From Betaproteobacteria bacterium (GTDB lineage Bacteria; Pseudomonadota; Gammaproteobacteria; Burkholderiales; Rhodocyclaceae): a stretch of 64,000 nucleotides of DNA. Shown here one piece after another: positions 18,106-26,788 of the stretch (its first letter is position 1; each line of letters begins with the position of its first letter). The notes under the pieces are model-generated. The model worked only from the letters and a program-made list of their open reading frames with translations. It made no database searches and was not told the origin of the DNA. The translations under genes were made by a program, and so were the position numbers. Location of the stretch: the NCBI GenBank assembly GCA_009781175.1, contig WQYQ01000001.1, positions 62,001 to 126,000 on the forward strand, read 5' to 3'.

Positions 18106-18333
18106 ATGTTCCACCCCGTGAAGAAAACATTTCGTGCCATCGTCAAGCTGCTCGATCCACGCGCGCTCCGGCATACTTTCAGCGTGGGAGCCGAGCATAC
18201 TATGCAGCAAGTACACCGCCACCCGCTGGCCGAGGTATTGGCGGCCATGCCCAATGTTGGCGAAGACGCCGACTTTTCCCGTGTGAGAGAACATGAGGCA
18301 AAGTCTGCAGGGGTTTCCCGATTCTCGCTGTAG
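18106..18333 (+). CDS. Small hypothetical protein
   Basis: 75 residues, no family recognised. AAGGGCGG lies about 6-7 bases before the ATG, a plausible ribosome-binding site. The segment HPLAEVLAAMPNVGEDADFS resembles the acidic C-terminal tails of small antitoxins, but no DNA-binding fold is evident and no toxin gene adjoins it, so it could be a gene fragment. It lies between dinD and nth at the right edge of the insert. Confidence 0.3.
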   Translation: MFHPVKKTFRAIVKLLDPRALRHTFSVGAEHTMQQVHRHPLAEVLAAMPNVGEDADFSRVREHEAKSAGVSRFSL

Positions 18334-18387
18334 CGCACATGAAAATCCGAATGCAAAACAAACACGCTTGAATATCTGGAACCATTG

Positions 18388-19032
18388 ATGTCGAAAACAA
18401 TGACCCGCGCGGCGATCGCCGAAGCCTTCCAGCTTTGGCGGGCCGCGAATCCCGAGCCGAAAACCGAACTCGAATACGCCAACGGCTTTCAATTGCTCGT
18501 CGCCGTCGTGCTCTCCGCGCAGGCGACCGACAAAAGCGTCAATCTTGCGACGCGCACACTCTTCAAGGCCGCGCCCGATCCTGCTGCGATGGCCGCGCTC
18601 GGCGAAGAGCAGATCGCCGATTACATTAAAACAATCGGCTTGTATCGCAACAAGGCAAAGAACGTCGCGCAGCTTTCATGGATGCTGCTCGAAAAGCATC
18701 AAGGCGAAGTACCGAAAGATCGCGCGGCGCTCGAAGCCTTGCCGGGTGTCGGCAGGAAAACGGCGAATGTGGTGCTCAATACGCTATTCCGCGAGCCGGT
18801 CATGGCCGTCGACACGCATATCTTCCGCGTTGCCAACCGCATGGGCCTGGCGCCCGGGAAAGATGTCGTCGAAGTCGAAAAAGCCTTGCTGCGCCGCGTT
18901 CCCAAGGAATATCTGCTCGATGCCCACCATTGGCTGATTCTGCACGGGCGTTATGTTTGCAAGGCGCGCAAGCCCGATTGCGGCGTCTGCATCGTGCGCG
19001 ACTTGTGCGGGTTTCCCGATAAGACTGTCTGA
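18388..19032 (+). CDS. nth: Endonuclease III
   Basis: 214 residues, standard length. It is a bifunctional DNA glycosylase/AP lyase for oxidised pyrimidines. The helix-hairpin-helix has LPGVGRKTANVVL, where the Lys is the Schiff-base nucleophile, and AVDTHIFRVANR has the catalytic Asp. The 4Fe-4S motif C-x6-C-x2-C-x5-C (CKARKPDCGVCIVRDLC) is intact. ATG at 18388 is preferred over the TTG at 18385; only a weak GGAA lies upstream. Confidence 0.97.
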   Translation: MSKTMTRAAIAEAFQLWRAANPEPKTELEYANGFQLLVAVVLSAQATDKSVNLATRTLFKAAPDPAAMAALGEEQIADYIKTIGLYRNKAKNVAQLSWMLLEKHQGEVPKDRAALEALPGVGRKTANVVLNTLFREPVMAVDTHIFRVANRMGLAPGKDVVEVEKALLRRVPKEYLLDAHHWLILHGRYVCKARKPDCGVCIVRDLCGFPDKTV

Positions 19033-19046
19033 CAAGGGCTTCTTCG

Positions 19047-19475
19047 ATGTTTGATCCCTCACGCGAGCAAGCCCGCACTTTCTTCGTCGACGCCTGGCGC
19101 AAGCACCGCGAACGCACCGTGCTGACGCCGCTCGAACAGATCGCGGCCGATCTTGTCGAGCAGCATCCCGAATACCACAAACTGCTCGAAGACCCGGAAG
19201 CCGTGGAGCGCGATTTCTCGCCCGAGGATGGGCAAATCAATCCGTTCCTGCATTTATCGCTGCATCTAGCGATTCACGAACAGCTTTCGATCGATCAGCC
19301 GCCGGGCCTGCGCGCCGCGTATGACGCCTGCCTCGCGTACCGCGGCGACCGCCATGCGGCGCTGCACGACGTGCTCGAATGCCTTGGCGAGACGATCTGG
19401 CGCGCCCAGCGCGACCGTGCGCCGCTCGATGCCCTGGCCTATGTTGAGTGTGTCAGGCGCCGCGCGGCAAGCTGA
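19047..19475 (+). CDS. DUF1841 family protein
   Basis: 142 residues, soluble and helical. MFDPSREQARTFFVDAWRKH, then PEYHKLLEDPEAVERDF and NPFLHLSLHLAIHEQLSIDQ are the DUF1841 signatures, with conserved His residues. Function unknown; the family is largely proteobacterial. It starts 14 bases after nth stops and precedes moxR, so all may share a transcript. Confidence 0.88.
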   Translation: MFDPSREQARTFFVDAWRKHRERTVLTPLEQIAADLVEQHPEYHKLLEDPEAVERDFSPEDGQINPFLHLSLHLAIHEQLSIDQPPGLRAAYDACLAYRGDRHAALHDVLECLGETIWRAQRDRAPLDALAYVECVRRRAAS

Positions 19476-19555
19476 ACCGTCCCCCGCGTATTACTTGCGC
19501 GCTGCAGCGCGGCAGCCGATCATGCCGACTTGACCCTACTTTTTCTTTTTCCGCC

Positions 19556-20404
19556 ATGACCGCACGTTTCGAAGGTTCAAAACACTACGTCGCCACGCCC
19601 GATCTCACGCTGGCTGTGAATGCGGCAATCCGTCTGCAACGGCCGCTTTTAATCAAAGGCGAACCGGGCACCGGCAAAACATTGCTCGCCGAAGAGGTTG
19701 CCGCCTCGCTCGGCCTTCCGCTGTATCAGTGGCACATCAAATCCACCACCAAGGCGCAACAGGGCCTTTACGAATATGACGCGGTTTCGCGCCTGCGCGA
19801 TTCGCAGCTTGGCGACGAACGCGTGCGCGACATCGCCAACTACATCGTGCGCGGGGTGCTCTGGCAAGCGTTTGAAAGCGAAACACCGTGCGTCGTGCTG
19901 ATCGACGAAATCGACAAGGCCGACATCGAGTTCCCGAACGATTTGCTGCGCGAACTCGACCGCATGGAATTCCATGTCTACGAAACGCAGCAGACGATTC
20001 ACGCGCGCCATCGGCCGATTTTGATCATTACCTCGAACAACGAAAAGGAACTGCCGGACGCCTTCCTGCGCCGCTGTTTCTTCCATTACATCCGCTTCCC
20101 CGACCGCGAAACGATGGAACGCATCGTCGGCGTGCACTTCCCGGACATCAAGGAGCGGCTCGTGCGCCAGGCGCTCGAAGTGTTCTTCGAGCTGCGCGAT
20201 ATTCCGGGCTTGAAGAAAAAGCCTTCGACCTCGGAGCTGATCGACTGGCTGCGTTTGCTGGCCTCGGAAGACATTCCCGCCGACGCCTTGCGCTCGCCCG
20301 AAGGCAAGACCATCGTCCCCCCGCTGGCCGGCGCGCTGTTGAAGAACGAGCAGGATTTATCGCTGCTCGACCGCCTCGTGATGATGGCCCGCAACAACCG
20401 CTGA
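19556..20404 (+). CDS. MoxR-family AAA+ ATPase
   Basis: 282 residues from ATG at 19556; the open frame extends upstream through the end of DUF1841 without a family-like sequence. Walker A is GEPGTGKT (about 36-43), Walker B VVLIDEIDKAD, sensor 1 IITSNNEKELPDAFLRRC with the arginine finger. MoxR ATPases act with VWA-domain partners as chaperones for metal insertion or complex assembly (as CoxD/CoxE, NorQ/NorD). Its partner is the next gene. Confidence 0.92.
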   Translation: MTARFEGSKHYVATPDLTLAVNAAIRLQRPLLIKGEPGTGKTLLAEEVAASLGLPLYQWHIKSTTKAQQGLYEYDAVSRLRDSQLGDERVRDIANYIVRGVLWQAFESETPCVVLIDEIDKADIEFPNDLLRELDRMEFHVYETQQTIHARHRPILIITSNNEKELPDAFLRRCFFHYIRFPDRETMERIVGVHFPDIKERLVRQALEVFFELRDIPGLKKKPSTSELIDWLRLLASEDIPADALRSPEGKTIVPPLAGALLKNEQDLSLLDRLVMMARNNR

Positions 20405-20420
20405 AACGCAGCGCCCGACC

Positions 20421-21599
20421 ATGCTGACCGATTTTTTCCTCCACCTCAAAGCCCGTTCGCTCCCGGTTTCGACGCGCGAATACCTGAGCCTGCTCGAAGC
20501 CTTGCAGGCGGACGTCATCGGGCCGAGCATCGACGAGTTTTACGCGCTGGCGCGCATGACGCTCGTCAAGGACGAAAGTCTATTCGACAAGTTCGACCGC
20601 GCTTTTGGCGAATTTTTCCGCGGCATCGACAAATTGCCCGGGCTCTCTGCCGATATTCCCGAAGAATGGCTGCGCCTCCAGGCAAAACGTCACCTCAGCC
20701 CAGAGGAGCGCGCGAAGCTCGAAAAGCTCGGCTGGGACAAGCTGATGGAGGAATTCCGCAAGCGCCTCGCGGAGCAAAAGGAACGCCACGCGGGCGGCAG
20801 CAAATGGATCGGCACAGGCGGCAGCTCGCCCTTCGGCGCGCACGGCTATCACCCGGAAGGCATCCGCATCGGACCGGAATCGGCCGGCAACCGCACCGCG
20901 GTCAAAGTCTGGGAGCAGCGGCAATACCGCAATCTCGACGATTCGGTCGAACTCGGCACACGCAACATCAAGCTCGCGTTGCGAAAACTGCGGCGCTTCG
21001 CGCGCGAAGGCGCGGTCGAAGAACTCGATCTCGACAATACGATCACGGCCACGGCGCGCAACGCGGGCTGGCTTGATCTGAAAATGCGCCCCGAACGGCA
21101 CAACGCGGTCAAGGTGCTGCTGTTCTTCGACATCGGCGGCTCGATGGACGACCATGTGCGCGTGTGCGAAGAACTGTTCTCCGCCTGCCGCGGGGAATTC
21201 AAACATCTCGAATACTTTTATTTCCACAACTGCGTCTACGAATCGGTATGGCGCGATAACCAGCGGCGCAACAGTTCGCGCAAACCGCTCGACGAAGTCC
21301 TGCATACCTACGGGCCCGACTACAAACTGATCGTCGTCGGCGATGCGACGATGAGCCCTTACGAAATCATGGTGCCCGGCGGCTCGGTCGAATACCACAA
21401 TAAAGAAGCGGGCGCGGTCACGCTGCGGCGGCTTTTCGACGCCTATCCGGCCGCCTGCTGGATCAATCCGGAACCCGAAGGAAGCTGGAATTACCGCCAA
21501 TCGATCGCGTTGATCCGGCAAATCCTCGGCGAGCGGATGTTCCCGCTCACGCTCGACGGCCTCACCCGCGCAATGCAGCATCTGACGCGCAAGCGATAG
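20421..21599 (+). CDS. VWA-domain (CoxE-like) protein
   Basis: 392 residues. A helical N-terminal half (1-190, with FFLHLKARSLPVSTREYLSL) is followed by a VWA domain starting VLLFFDIGGSMDDHV. DIGGS is the DxGxS metal-ion site and LIVVGDATMSPYEI the later MIDAS region. With the MoxR ATPase 16 bases upstream it forms a MoxR-VWA pair. No metalloenzyme target is encoded nearby, so the substrate is unknown. Confidence 0.9.
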   Translation: MLTDFFLHLKARSLPVSTREYLSLLEALQADVIGPSIDEFYALARMTLVKDESLFDKFDRAFGEFFRGIDKLPGLSADIPEEWLRLQAKRHLSPEERAKLEKLGWDKLMEEFRKRLAEQKERHAGGSKWIGTGGSSPFGAHGYHPEGIRIGPESAGNRTAVKVWEQRQYRNLDDSVELGTRNIKLALRKLRRFAREGAVEELDLDNTITATARNAGWLDLKMRPERHNAVKVLLFFDIGGSMDDHVRVCEELFSACRGEFKHLEYFYFHNCVYESVWRDNQRRNSSRKPLDEVLHTYGPDYKLIVVGDATMSPYEIMVPGGSVEYHNKEAGAVTLRRLFDAYPAACWINPEPEGSWNYRQSIALIRQILGERMFPLTLDGLTRAMQHLTRKR

Positions 21600-21612
21600 C
21601 TTGAGATGGTGA

Positions 21613-21640
21613 GCGCCTCAAAGGCGCCCAACTCTTTCGC
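21613..21640 (+). terminator. Possible terminator after the VWA gene
   Basis: Stem GCGCCT (21613-21618), loop CAA, stem AGGCGC (21622-21627), then a T-rich stretch interrupted by C (AACTCTTTCGCTTTC). It falls 14 bases after the VWA stop and before the phn promoter region. The T-run is poor, so the terminator is weak or not intrinsic. Confidence 0.4.
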
Positions 21641-21667
21641 TTTCATCGAACGGCTCTTTTCATCAAC

Positions 21668-21696
21668 CTGTCATAAAGGCTTTATCCGCCTGTAAC
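21668..21696 (+). promoter_or_regulatory. Pho-box-like repeats upstream of phnF
   Basis: CTGTCAT at 21668-21674 is an exact PhoB half-site, and CTGTAAC at 21690-21696 is a near match two helical turns (22 bases) downstream. A degraded middle unit (GCTTTAT) occupies the intervening 11-base step at 21679. phn operons are classic PhoB targets under phosphate starvation. Confidence 0.55.
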
Positions 21697-21742
21697 AAAC
21701 CCTCCTTATCGTTCGGTCCGTCACTCATCTAGACAACCGAAC

Positions 21743-22471
21743 ATGAGCCTCTACGCCGTTTCCCGCGATAACGGGGAAAACCTCTACACGCAGATCGCCC
21801 GCCGGATCGAATCGGAGCTGGGCCGGCTGTATTCGCCGGGCGACTGCCTGCCTTCGGAAGGCGACCTCGCTGCCCGCTTCGGCGTCAACCGGCATACGCT
21901 GCGGCGCGCCATCGACGAGTTGGTCGACCTCGGCTTGGTCGAGCGTCGCCATGGCCGCGGCGTCTTCGTCCTCGACACCCATCTCGAATACCCGATCGGC
22001 GTCGGCACCCGCTTCACGGAAAACCTCGCCGCCCTCGGTCTGCAAACCGCCAACCGCATCCTGCGCAAGCACACCTTGCCGGCCATCGAACGGGTGGCGC
22101 AGCGCCTGGGCATCCGGACGGGCGACCCGGTGCTGTGGATCGAGACGCTGCGCACGGCGGATGAACGGCCGCTCTGCGTCATTTCGCATTTCCTTTCCGC
22201 CGAGCGTTTCCCCTCCCTGCCGGCCGACTACGACGGCGGATCGCTCCACGAATTCCTGACACAGGCCTACGGCTACCGCCTGAAACGGACGGAAAGCCTC
22301 GTCACCGCCGTGCTGCCGCAGGGCGACGACGCCCGGCTGCTGGGCATGCCACAGAATCGCCCGGTGCTGCGCGTCAAAAGCGTGAATGTGAATGACCGGG
22401 ACGGCAGCCCGGTCGAGTACGCCATCACCCGCTTCCGCGCCGACCGGATCCAGCTACGCATCAATCCCTGA
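21743..22471 (+). CDS. phnF: Phosphonate operon GntR-family regulator PhnF
   Basis: 242 residues. The N-terminal GntR winged helix (about 10-75) has LYTQIARRIESELGRLYSPG, then LPSEGDLAARFGVNRHTLRR and GRGVFVLDTH. The C-terminal UTRA (HutC-type) ligand domain (about 95-240) has RVAQRLGIRTGDPVLWIETL and RVKSVNVNDRDGSPVEYAIT. PhnF probably represses or tunes the phn operon in response to a phosphonate-related ligand. First gene of the operon, directly behind the Pho-box-like repeats. Confidence 0.92.
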   Translation: MSLYAVSRDNGENLYTQIARRIESELGRLYSPGDCLPSEGDLAARFGVNRHTLRRAIDELVDLGLVERRHGRGVFVLDTHLEYPIGVGTRFTENLAALGLQTANRILRKHTLPAIERVAQRLGIRTGDPVLWIETLRTADERPLCVISHFLSAERFPSLPADYDGGSLHEFLTQAYGYRLKRTESLVTAVLPQGDDARLLGMPQNRPVLRVKSVNVNDRDGSPVEYAITRFRADRIQLRINP

Positions 22472-22518
22472 CGCGCTGGCGTCGCCACCCGATCTCAACC
22501 CTCCCCAGGAGTCCAAGC

Positions 22519-23382
22519 ATGAACAAGATCGTTCTTTCCACCCTGCTCGCCGCCCTGCTCGCCGGCGCCGGCACCGCCGCCTCGGCGCGGGACATCGTCA
22601 TGGGCCTGATCCCCGCCGAAAACAACGAGGAGATGGTCAAGACCTTCGAGCCGATGCGCGCCTACCTTGAGCAGAAGCTCGGCCAGAAGGTGAAGGTCTT
22701 CACCGCCACCGATTACACCGGCGTCATCGAAGGCATGAAAAAGAAGCGCGTCGATATCGCCTGGTTCGGCCCGCTGTCGTATTACCTGGCCGAGATGGAG
22801 GCCGGCGCCGAAGCCTTTGCGGTCGGCATCCGCGAAGGCAGCAACAGCCATACCTATAAGAGCATCCTGGTCGCGCCCTGTAACAGCGGTGTCAGGTCGA
22901 TCAAGGACTTGAAGGGCAAGAGCGTGGCCTTCGTCGATCCGGCCTCGACCTCCGGCGGCCTGATGCCGAGCTACATGGTCAAGCAGGAAACCGGCCTGAT
23001 GCCGCAGGAGTATTTCGGCAAGTTCTCCTACGCCGGTTCGCACGACGCGACCGAACTCGCCGTCAAGAACAAGACGGTCGATGCCGCCGCCGACAACGAC
23101 ATCACCTACGAAAACATGATCGACAAGGGCCTGATCACCAGGCAGACCAACTGCATCATCGCCGAATCGAACCCGCTGCCCGGCTCGCCACTGGTTTATC
23201 GCGGCGACCTGCCGGCCGAAACCAAGAAGGCGATCCAGGAAGCCATCCTCAACGCTCACAACGAAATCAAGGTGACCGGCTACGGCAAGATCAGCCGCTA
23301 CGTGGCTGTCGGTCCCAGGGACTACCAGGTCGTGCGCGACATGGTGAAGGAACTGGGCCTCAAGAAAGAGCAACTGAAGTGA
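22519..23382 (+). CDS. phnD: Phosphonate ABC transporter substrate-binding protein
   Basis: 287 residues. A signal peptide (NKIVLSTLLAALLAGAGTAA, cleavage near ASA-R) is followed by the mature start DIVMGLIPAENNEEMVK. WFGPLSYYLAEMEAGAEAFA and VDPASTSGGLMPSYMV are PhnD ligand-site segments that bind the phosphonate group. Periplasmic. CAGGAGTCC precedes ATG. Confidence 0.97.
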   Translation: MNKIVLSTLLAALLAGAGTAASARDIVMGLIPAENNEEMVKTFEPMRAYLEQKLGQKVKVFTATDYTGVIEGMKKKRVDIAWFGPLSYYLAEMEAGAEAFAVGIREGSNSHTYKSILVAPCNSGVRSIKDLKGKSVAFVDPASTSGGLMPSYMVKQETGLMPQEYFGKFSYAGSHDATELAVKNKTVDAAADNDITYENMIDKGLITRQTNCIIAESNPLPGSPLVYRGDLPAETKKAIQEAILNAHNEIKVTGYGKISRYVAVGPRDYQVVRDMVKELGLKKEQLK

Positions 23383-23441
23383 TCTGAAACACCGGCGACG
23401 GCGGGCCGCCTCGGCGCCCGCGTGCCGGCAGGAGAAAATTC

Positions 23442-24221
23442 ATGGCCAGCATATCCATCAACGGGGTCGAGAAGCGCTTCGACAACGGTTTTCATGCGCT
23501 CAAGGGGGTCAGTACCGAGATCGCCCCCGGCAGCTTCACCGTCATCCTCGGCCCCTCGGGCGCCGGCAAATCGACGCTCCTGCGCTTGATCAACGGTCTG
23601 GAAACCCCGACGCGCGGCTCGCTCGCCGTTGCCGGCAAGCCCATCGACCACGCCAATCTGCGCGCCATTCGCGGCGAAGTCGGCATGGTTTTCCAGCATT
23701 TCAATCTGGTCGATCGCCTCTCGGTCGTCACCAACGTGCTGGTCGGGCGCCTGAAGACGCGCTCCTGGCTTGGCAGCATCCTCTACCTGTTCAAACGCGA
23801 GGACATGGATATCGCCCACGAAGCCCTTGATCGGGTCGGCCTCGTCGACAAGTCCTGGCAGCGCGCCGACCGTCTTTCTGGCGGCCAACAGCAGCGCGTC
23901 GGCATCGCCCGCGCCCTGGCGCAGCAGCCGCGGGTCATCCTGGCCGACGAGCCGGTCGCCAGCCTCGACCCGGTAACGAGCGAAGAGATCATGCAGCTCC
24001 TGCGCGAAATCTGCGCGCGCGACCGCATCACCGTTCTGGTCAACCTGCATCAGATCGACCTCGCCAAGCGTTTCGCCGACCGCATCATCGGACTCAACGC
24101 GGGCAAGGTGGTATTCGACGGCACGCCGGCACAACTCGACCGCACCGCCCTGGCCCGGGTCTATCAGCGCGAAGGAAACCAAGATGACGAGCAGCTCCAG
24201 TCTGTGCTGGCCTACGCCTAG
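23442..24221 (+). CDS. phnC: Phosphonate ABC transporter ATP-binding protein
   Basis: 259 residues. Walker [10 protein letters not shown], signature [15 protein letters not shown], Walker [17 protein letters not shown] and switch His in [10 protein letters not shown]. It powers phosphonate uptake with PhnD and the two PhnE permeases. Its 3' end overlaps phnE1 by 38 bases. Confidence 0.97.
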   Translation: MASISINGVEKRFDNGFHALKGVSTEIAPGSFTVILGPSGAGKSTLLRLINGLETPTRGSLAVAGKPIDHANLRAIRGEVGMVFQHFNLVDRLSVVTNVLVGRLKTRSWLGSILYLFKREDMDIAHEALDRVGLVDKSWQRADRLSGGQQQRVGIARALAQQPRVILADEPVASLDPVTSEEIMQLLREICARDRITVLVNLHQIDLAKRFADRIIGLNAGKVVFDGTPAQLDRTALARVYQREGNQDDEQLQSVLAYA

Positions 24222-24984
24222 CGGTCGGCCGCCGACGGCCGCCTTGGCGAGTATCGCCGTCGTGCTGGCGCTGCTCGTCTGGTCCGCCCCGCATGCCGAG
24301 ATCAACATCGGACGCCTGTTTGCCTCGCTGCCAGCGATGGTCGAATTCCTCAGCCGCATCGTCGTCATGCCGGAATGGGACTATCTGCCCGAACTGGCCA
24401 AGAAGATGCTTGAAACCATCGAGATGGCCTTCATCGCCACCAGCATCGCACTCGCCCTGAGCGTGCCCATCGGCTTTCTGGCCGCCGGCAACACCAGTCC
24501 GCACCCGGCGCTCTTCCACGCGGCGCGCGCCTTGCTCTCCGGCATGCGCGCCCTGCCGGAACTGGTGTGGGCGCTGGTCTTCGTTTCCGCCGTCGGCCTC
24601 GGCCCGCTGGCGGGCATCATGGCCCTGGCTCTCGTAACCGTCGGTTTCATGGGCAAGTTCTTTGCCGAAAGCATCGAAGTGGTCGACCCGCGGGCGGTCG
24701 AAGGCGTATCCGCGCATGGCGCCGGCTGGTTGCAACTGCGCACCTTTGCCCACCTGCCGCAGGTTTTGCCCGACTTCATCGGCTCGACCATGTACGTCCT
24801 CGACCACAACCTGCGCGCCGCCACCATCCTCGGACTGGTCGGGGCTGGCGGCATCGGCTACGACATGGTGATGGCGATGCGCCTGTTCCAGTACGACCGG
24901 CTGCTCCTGATCGCGGCTTCGATCTATCTCGTCGTGACCGTGCTCGACCGGCTTTCCGACCGCTTCCGCGCCAAGGTGATCTGA
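24184..24984 (+). CDS. phnE: Phosphonate ABC transporter permease PhnE (first copy)
   Basis: 266 residues with about six membrane helices. The inner-membrane permease signature is RAVEGVSAHGAGWLQLRTFA and PQVLPDFIGSTMYVLDHNLR. GAAGGAAACC within phnC supplies the ribosome-binding site for the ATG at 24184. Two adjacent phnE genes, as here, can form a heterodimeric channel. Confidence 0.95.
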   Translation: MTSSSSLCWPTPSGRPPTAALASIAVVLALLVWSAPHAEINIGRLFASLPAMVEFLSRIVVMPEWDYLPELAKKMLETIEMAFIATSIALALSVPIGFLAAGNTSPHPALFHAARALLSGMRALPELVWALVFVSAVGLGPLAGIMALALVTVGFMGKFFAESIEVVDPRAVEGVSAHGAGWLQLRTFAHLPQVLPDFIGSTMYVLDHNLRAATILGLVGAGGIGYDMVMAMRLFQYDRLLLIAASIYLVVTVLDRLSDRFRAKVI

Positions 24985-24985
24985 G

Positions 24986-25774
24986 ATGACCGCATCTGCT
25001 CGTACCCCCTTGCCCCCCAAGCCGTTCAACCCGACGCCCGTGTGGCTGTCGGCCTGGATCGTCGTCCTGTGGTTGATCGTCCGCGACCTCGACCTGTCCT
25101 TCGCGACGCTGGCCTACGGCGTCGAGGATATGGCGGAATACTTCGGTCGCTACCATGCGCCCGATTTTTCCGACTTGCCCCACTATCTGTCGCTGATGGC
25201 GCAGACGATCGCCACGGCCCTCTGGGGCACCCTGGTGGCTCTGCTGTTCGCCGTCGCGCTGGCGCCCTTCGCCGCCCGCAACCTGACGCCGAGTTCGACC
25301 GCGTATCGCACTTCGCGCGAAATGCTCAACTTCATGCGGGCCATGCCCGACCTGCTGCTGGCCCTGATTTTCGTTGCCTCGCTGGGCCTCGGGCCGTTGC
25401 CCGGCGTCCTCGCCCTGGGTATCCATACGGCCGGTTTTCTCGGCAAATTCTTCGCCGAGAGCCTGGAACGCATCGATAGCGGCGTGGTCGAGGCTGTCCG
25501 CGCGAGCGGCGCCAGCCACAGCCAGATCGTGATGTATGCCGGCTGGCCGTCCATCCTGCGCGAAGCCCTCGGCTACACGCTCTACGTCATGGATCGCAAT
25601 GTCCGCATGGCGTCGGTGCTCGGTCTGGTCGGCGCCGGCGGCATCGGCCTGGCCCTGCACGATACCTTGCGCCTATTCAAATACGACGAATCGGCGGCCC
25701 TGATCGCCGTCATTCTGGTCGTTCTGCTGGCCTTCGATTACTTCTCCACCTGGTTGAGAGGAAAACTCAAATGA
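24986..25774 (+). CDS. phnE: Phosphonate ABC transporter permease PhnE (second copy)
   Basis: 262 residues, homologous to the preceding permease: GVVEAVRASGASHSQIVMYA, then LREALGYTLYVMDRNVRMAS and GLVGAGGIGLALHD. It starts one base after the first phnE stop. The N-terminal soluble segment before helix 1 is longer. It overlaps phnG by four bases. Confidence 0.95.
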   Translation: MTASARTPLPPKPFNPTPVWLSAWIVVLWLIVRDLDLSFATLAYGVEDMAEYFGRYHAPDFSDLPHYLSLMAQTIATALWGTLVALLFAVALAPFAARNLTPSSTAYRTSREMLNFMRAMPDLLLALIFVASLGLGPLPGVLALGIHTAGFLGKFFAESLERIDSGVVEAVRASGASHSQIVMYAGWPSILREALGYTLYVMDRNVRMASVLGLVGAGGIGLALHDTLRLFKYDESAALIAVILVVLLAFDYFSTWLRGKLK

Positions 25775-26247
25775 CCCCCCAGACACGCCATCCCCGGTCT
25801 GCCTGGCCGCGCCTGTTGAGCGCGCTGCCGGCGGCCGAGGTCAAACAACTCGCCGCCAGCCTCGCGGCGGACTACACGATCGAGGATCTGGTGATCCCAC
25901 AGTCCGGCCTTGGCCTGCTGCAACTGCGCGACAGCGCCTTGGCCGACGCCTATTTTCTGGGCGAAATTCCCATCGCCCAGGCCCATGTCCGGCTGACGGC
26001 CAACAACCGGCAGCCGGCGGAAGGCGCGGCGCGGGTGCTCGACGACCGGGCCAAGCTGGCGCGCGCGATTGCCGTCCTCGACGCCATCCTGGCGGCGCCG
26101 CTGGCCGGGGCGGAGGCCGTGGCCGCCCTGCTTGAGCGCGGCTGGCAGCGTATCGCTGCGCAGGAAGCCGAACGGCGCGGTCTGCTCAACGCGACGCGGG
26201 TCGATTTTTCCCTGCTCGGGACGGACGAGGACGACGACGATGTCTGA
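25771..26247 (+). CDS. phnG: C-P lyase core subunit PhnG
   Basis: 158 residues. Typical segments are AWPRLLSALPAAEVKQLAAS, then FFLGEIP-like YFLGEIPIAQAHVRL and an acidic C-terminus (LLGTDEDDDDV). PhnG is part of the PhnGHIJ core that joins phosphonate to ATP-derived ribose triphosphate. Starts at ATGA overlap with phnE2. Confidence 0.93.
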   Translation: MTPQTRHPRSAWPRLLSALPAAEVKQLAASLAADYTIEDLVIPQSGLGLLQLRDSALADAYFLGEIPIAQAHVRLTANNRQPAEGAARVLDDRAKLARAIAVLDAILAAPLAGAEAVAALLERGWQRIAAQEAERRGLLNATRVDFSLLGTDEDDDDV

Positions 26248-26788
26248 GACCGCAAGCCTGCTCGACCATCAGTCGATCTGGGGGCCGATGGCCCAGCAGC
26301 GCGTTTTCCGCTGCCTGCTGGAAGCTTTCTCCTATCCGGGACGGATTCAGTCCGCCAGCCTGCCCGCGCTTCTGGCGACCCTCGGCGATAGCGAAATCAG
26401 CCTCGCCGACCCGGATGAATTGGTCGCCGCGGATGATTGGCGCCGTCTCGGCGCCCGCCGCGAAGCTGCGGATAAGGCCAACTTCGTCGTCGCCCGCGGC
26501 GATATTGATCCCGCTTTCCAGCCCGCCATCGGTACGCTGGAAAGTCCCGAACAGGGCGCGACCATTCTGCTCCGGGTGCGCAAGCTGGGACGGGGGGCGA
26601 AGCTGAAGCTATCCGGCCCCGGCATCCAGGATGCAATCAAACTGGCCGTCGGCGGCCTCGATCCAGCCTGGCTGGAGCGGCGCGCCCAGTGGAATGCGGG
26701 TTTCCCAATGGGCGTCGATTTCATCCTGGTCGACGGCGAGCAATTTGCCGCCTTGCCGCGAACAGTCAGCATCGCGGGAGAAGCCTGA
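26240..26788 (+). CDS. phnH: C-P lyase core subunit PhnH
   Basis: 182 residues from ATG at 26240, which lies inside the end of phnG. QQRVFRCLLEAFSYPGRIQS is the conserved PhnH N-terminus, and LSGPGIQDAIKL with AQWNAGFPMGVDFILVDGEQ the C-terminal signature. PhnH dimerises in the C-P lyase core. Last base shared with phnI (TGATG). Confidence 0.94.
   Translation: MSETASLLDHQSIWGPMAQQRVFRCLLEAFSYPGRIQSASLPALLATLGDSEISLADPDELVAADDWRRLGARREAADKANFVVARGDIDPAFQPAIGTLESPEQGATILLRVRKLGRGAKLKLSGPGIQDAIKLAVGGLDPAWLERRAQWNAGFPMGVDFILVDGEQFAALPRTVSIAGEA

Noticed and set aside
20580-21581. Antisense 333-residue frame in the VWA gene
   Set aside because: Shadow of a high-GC gene; the sense strand has clear VWA motifs and operon context.
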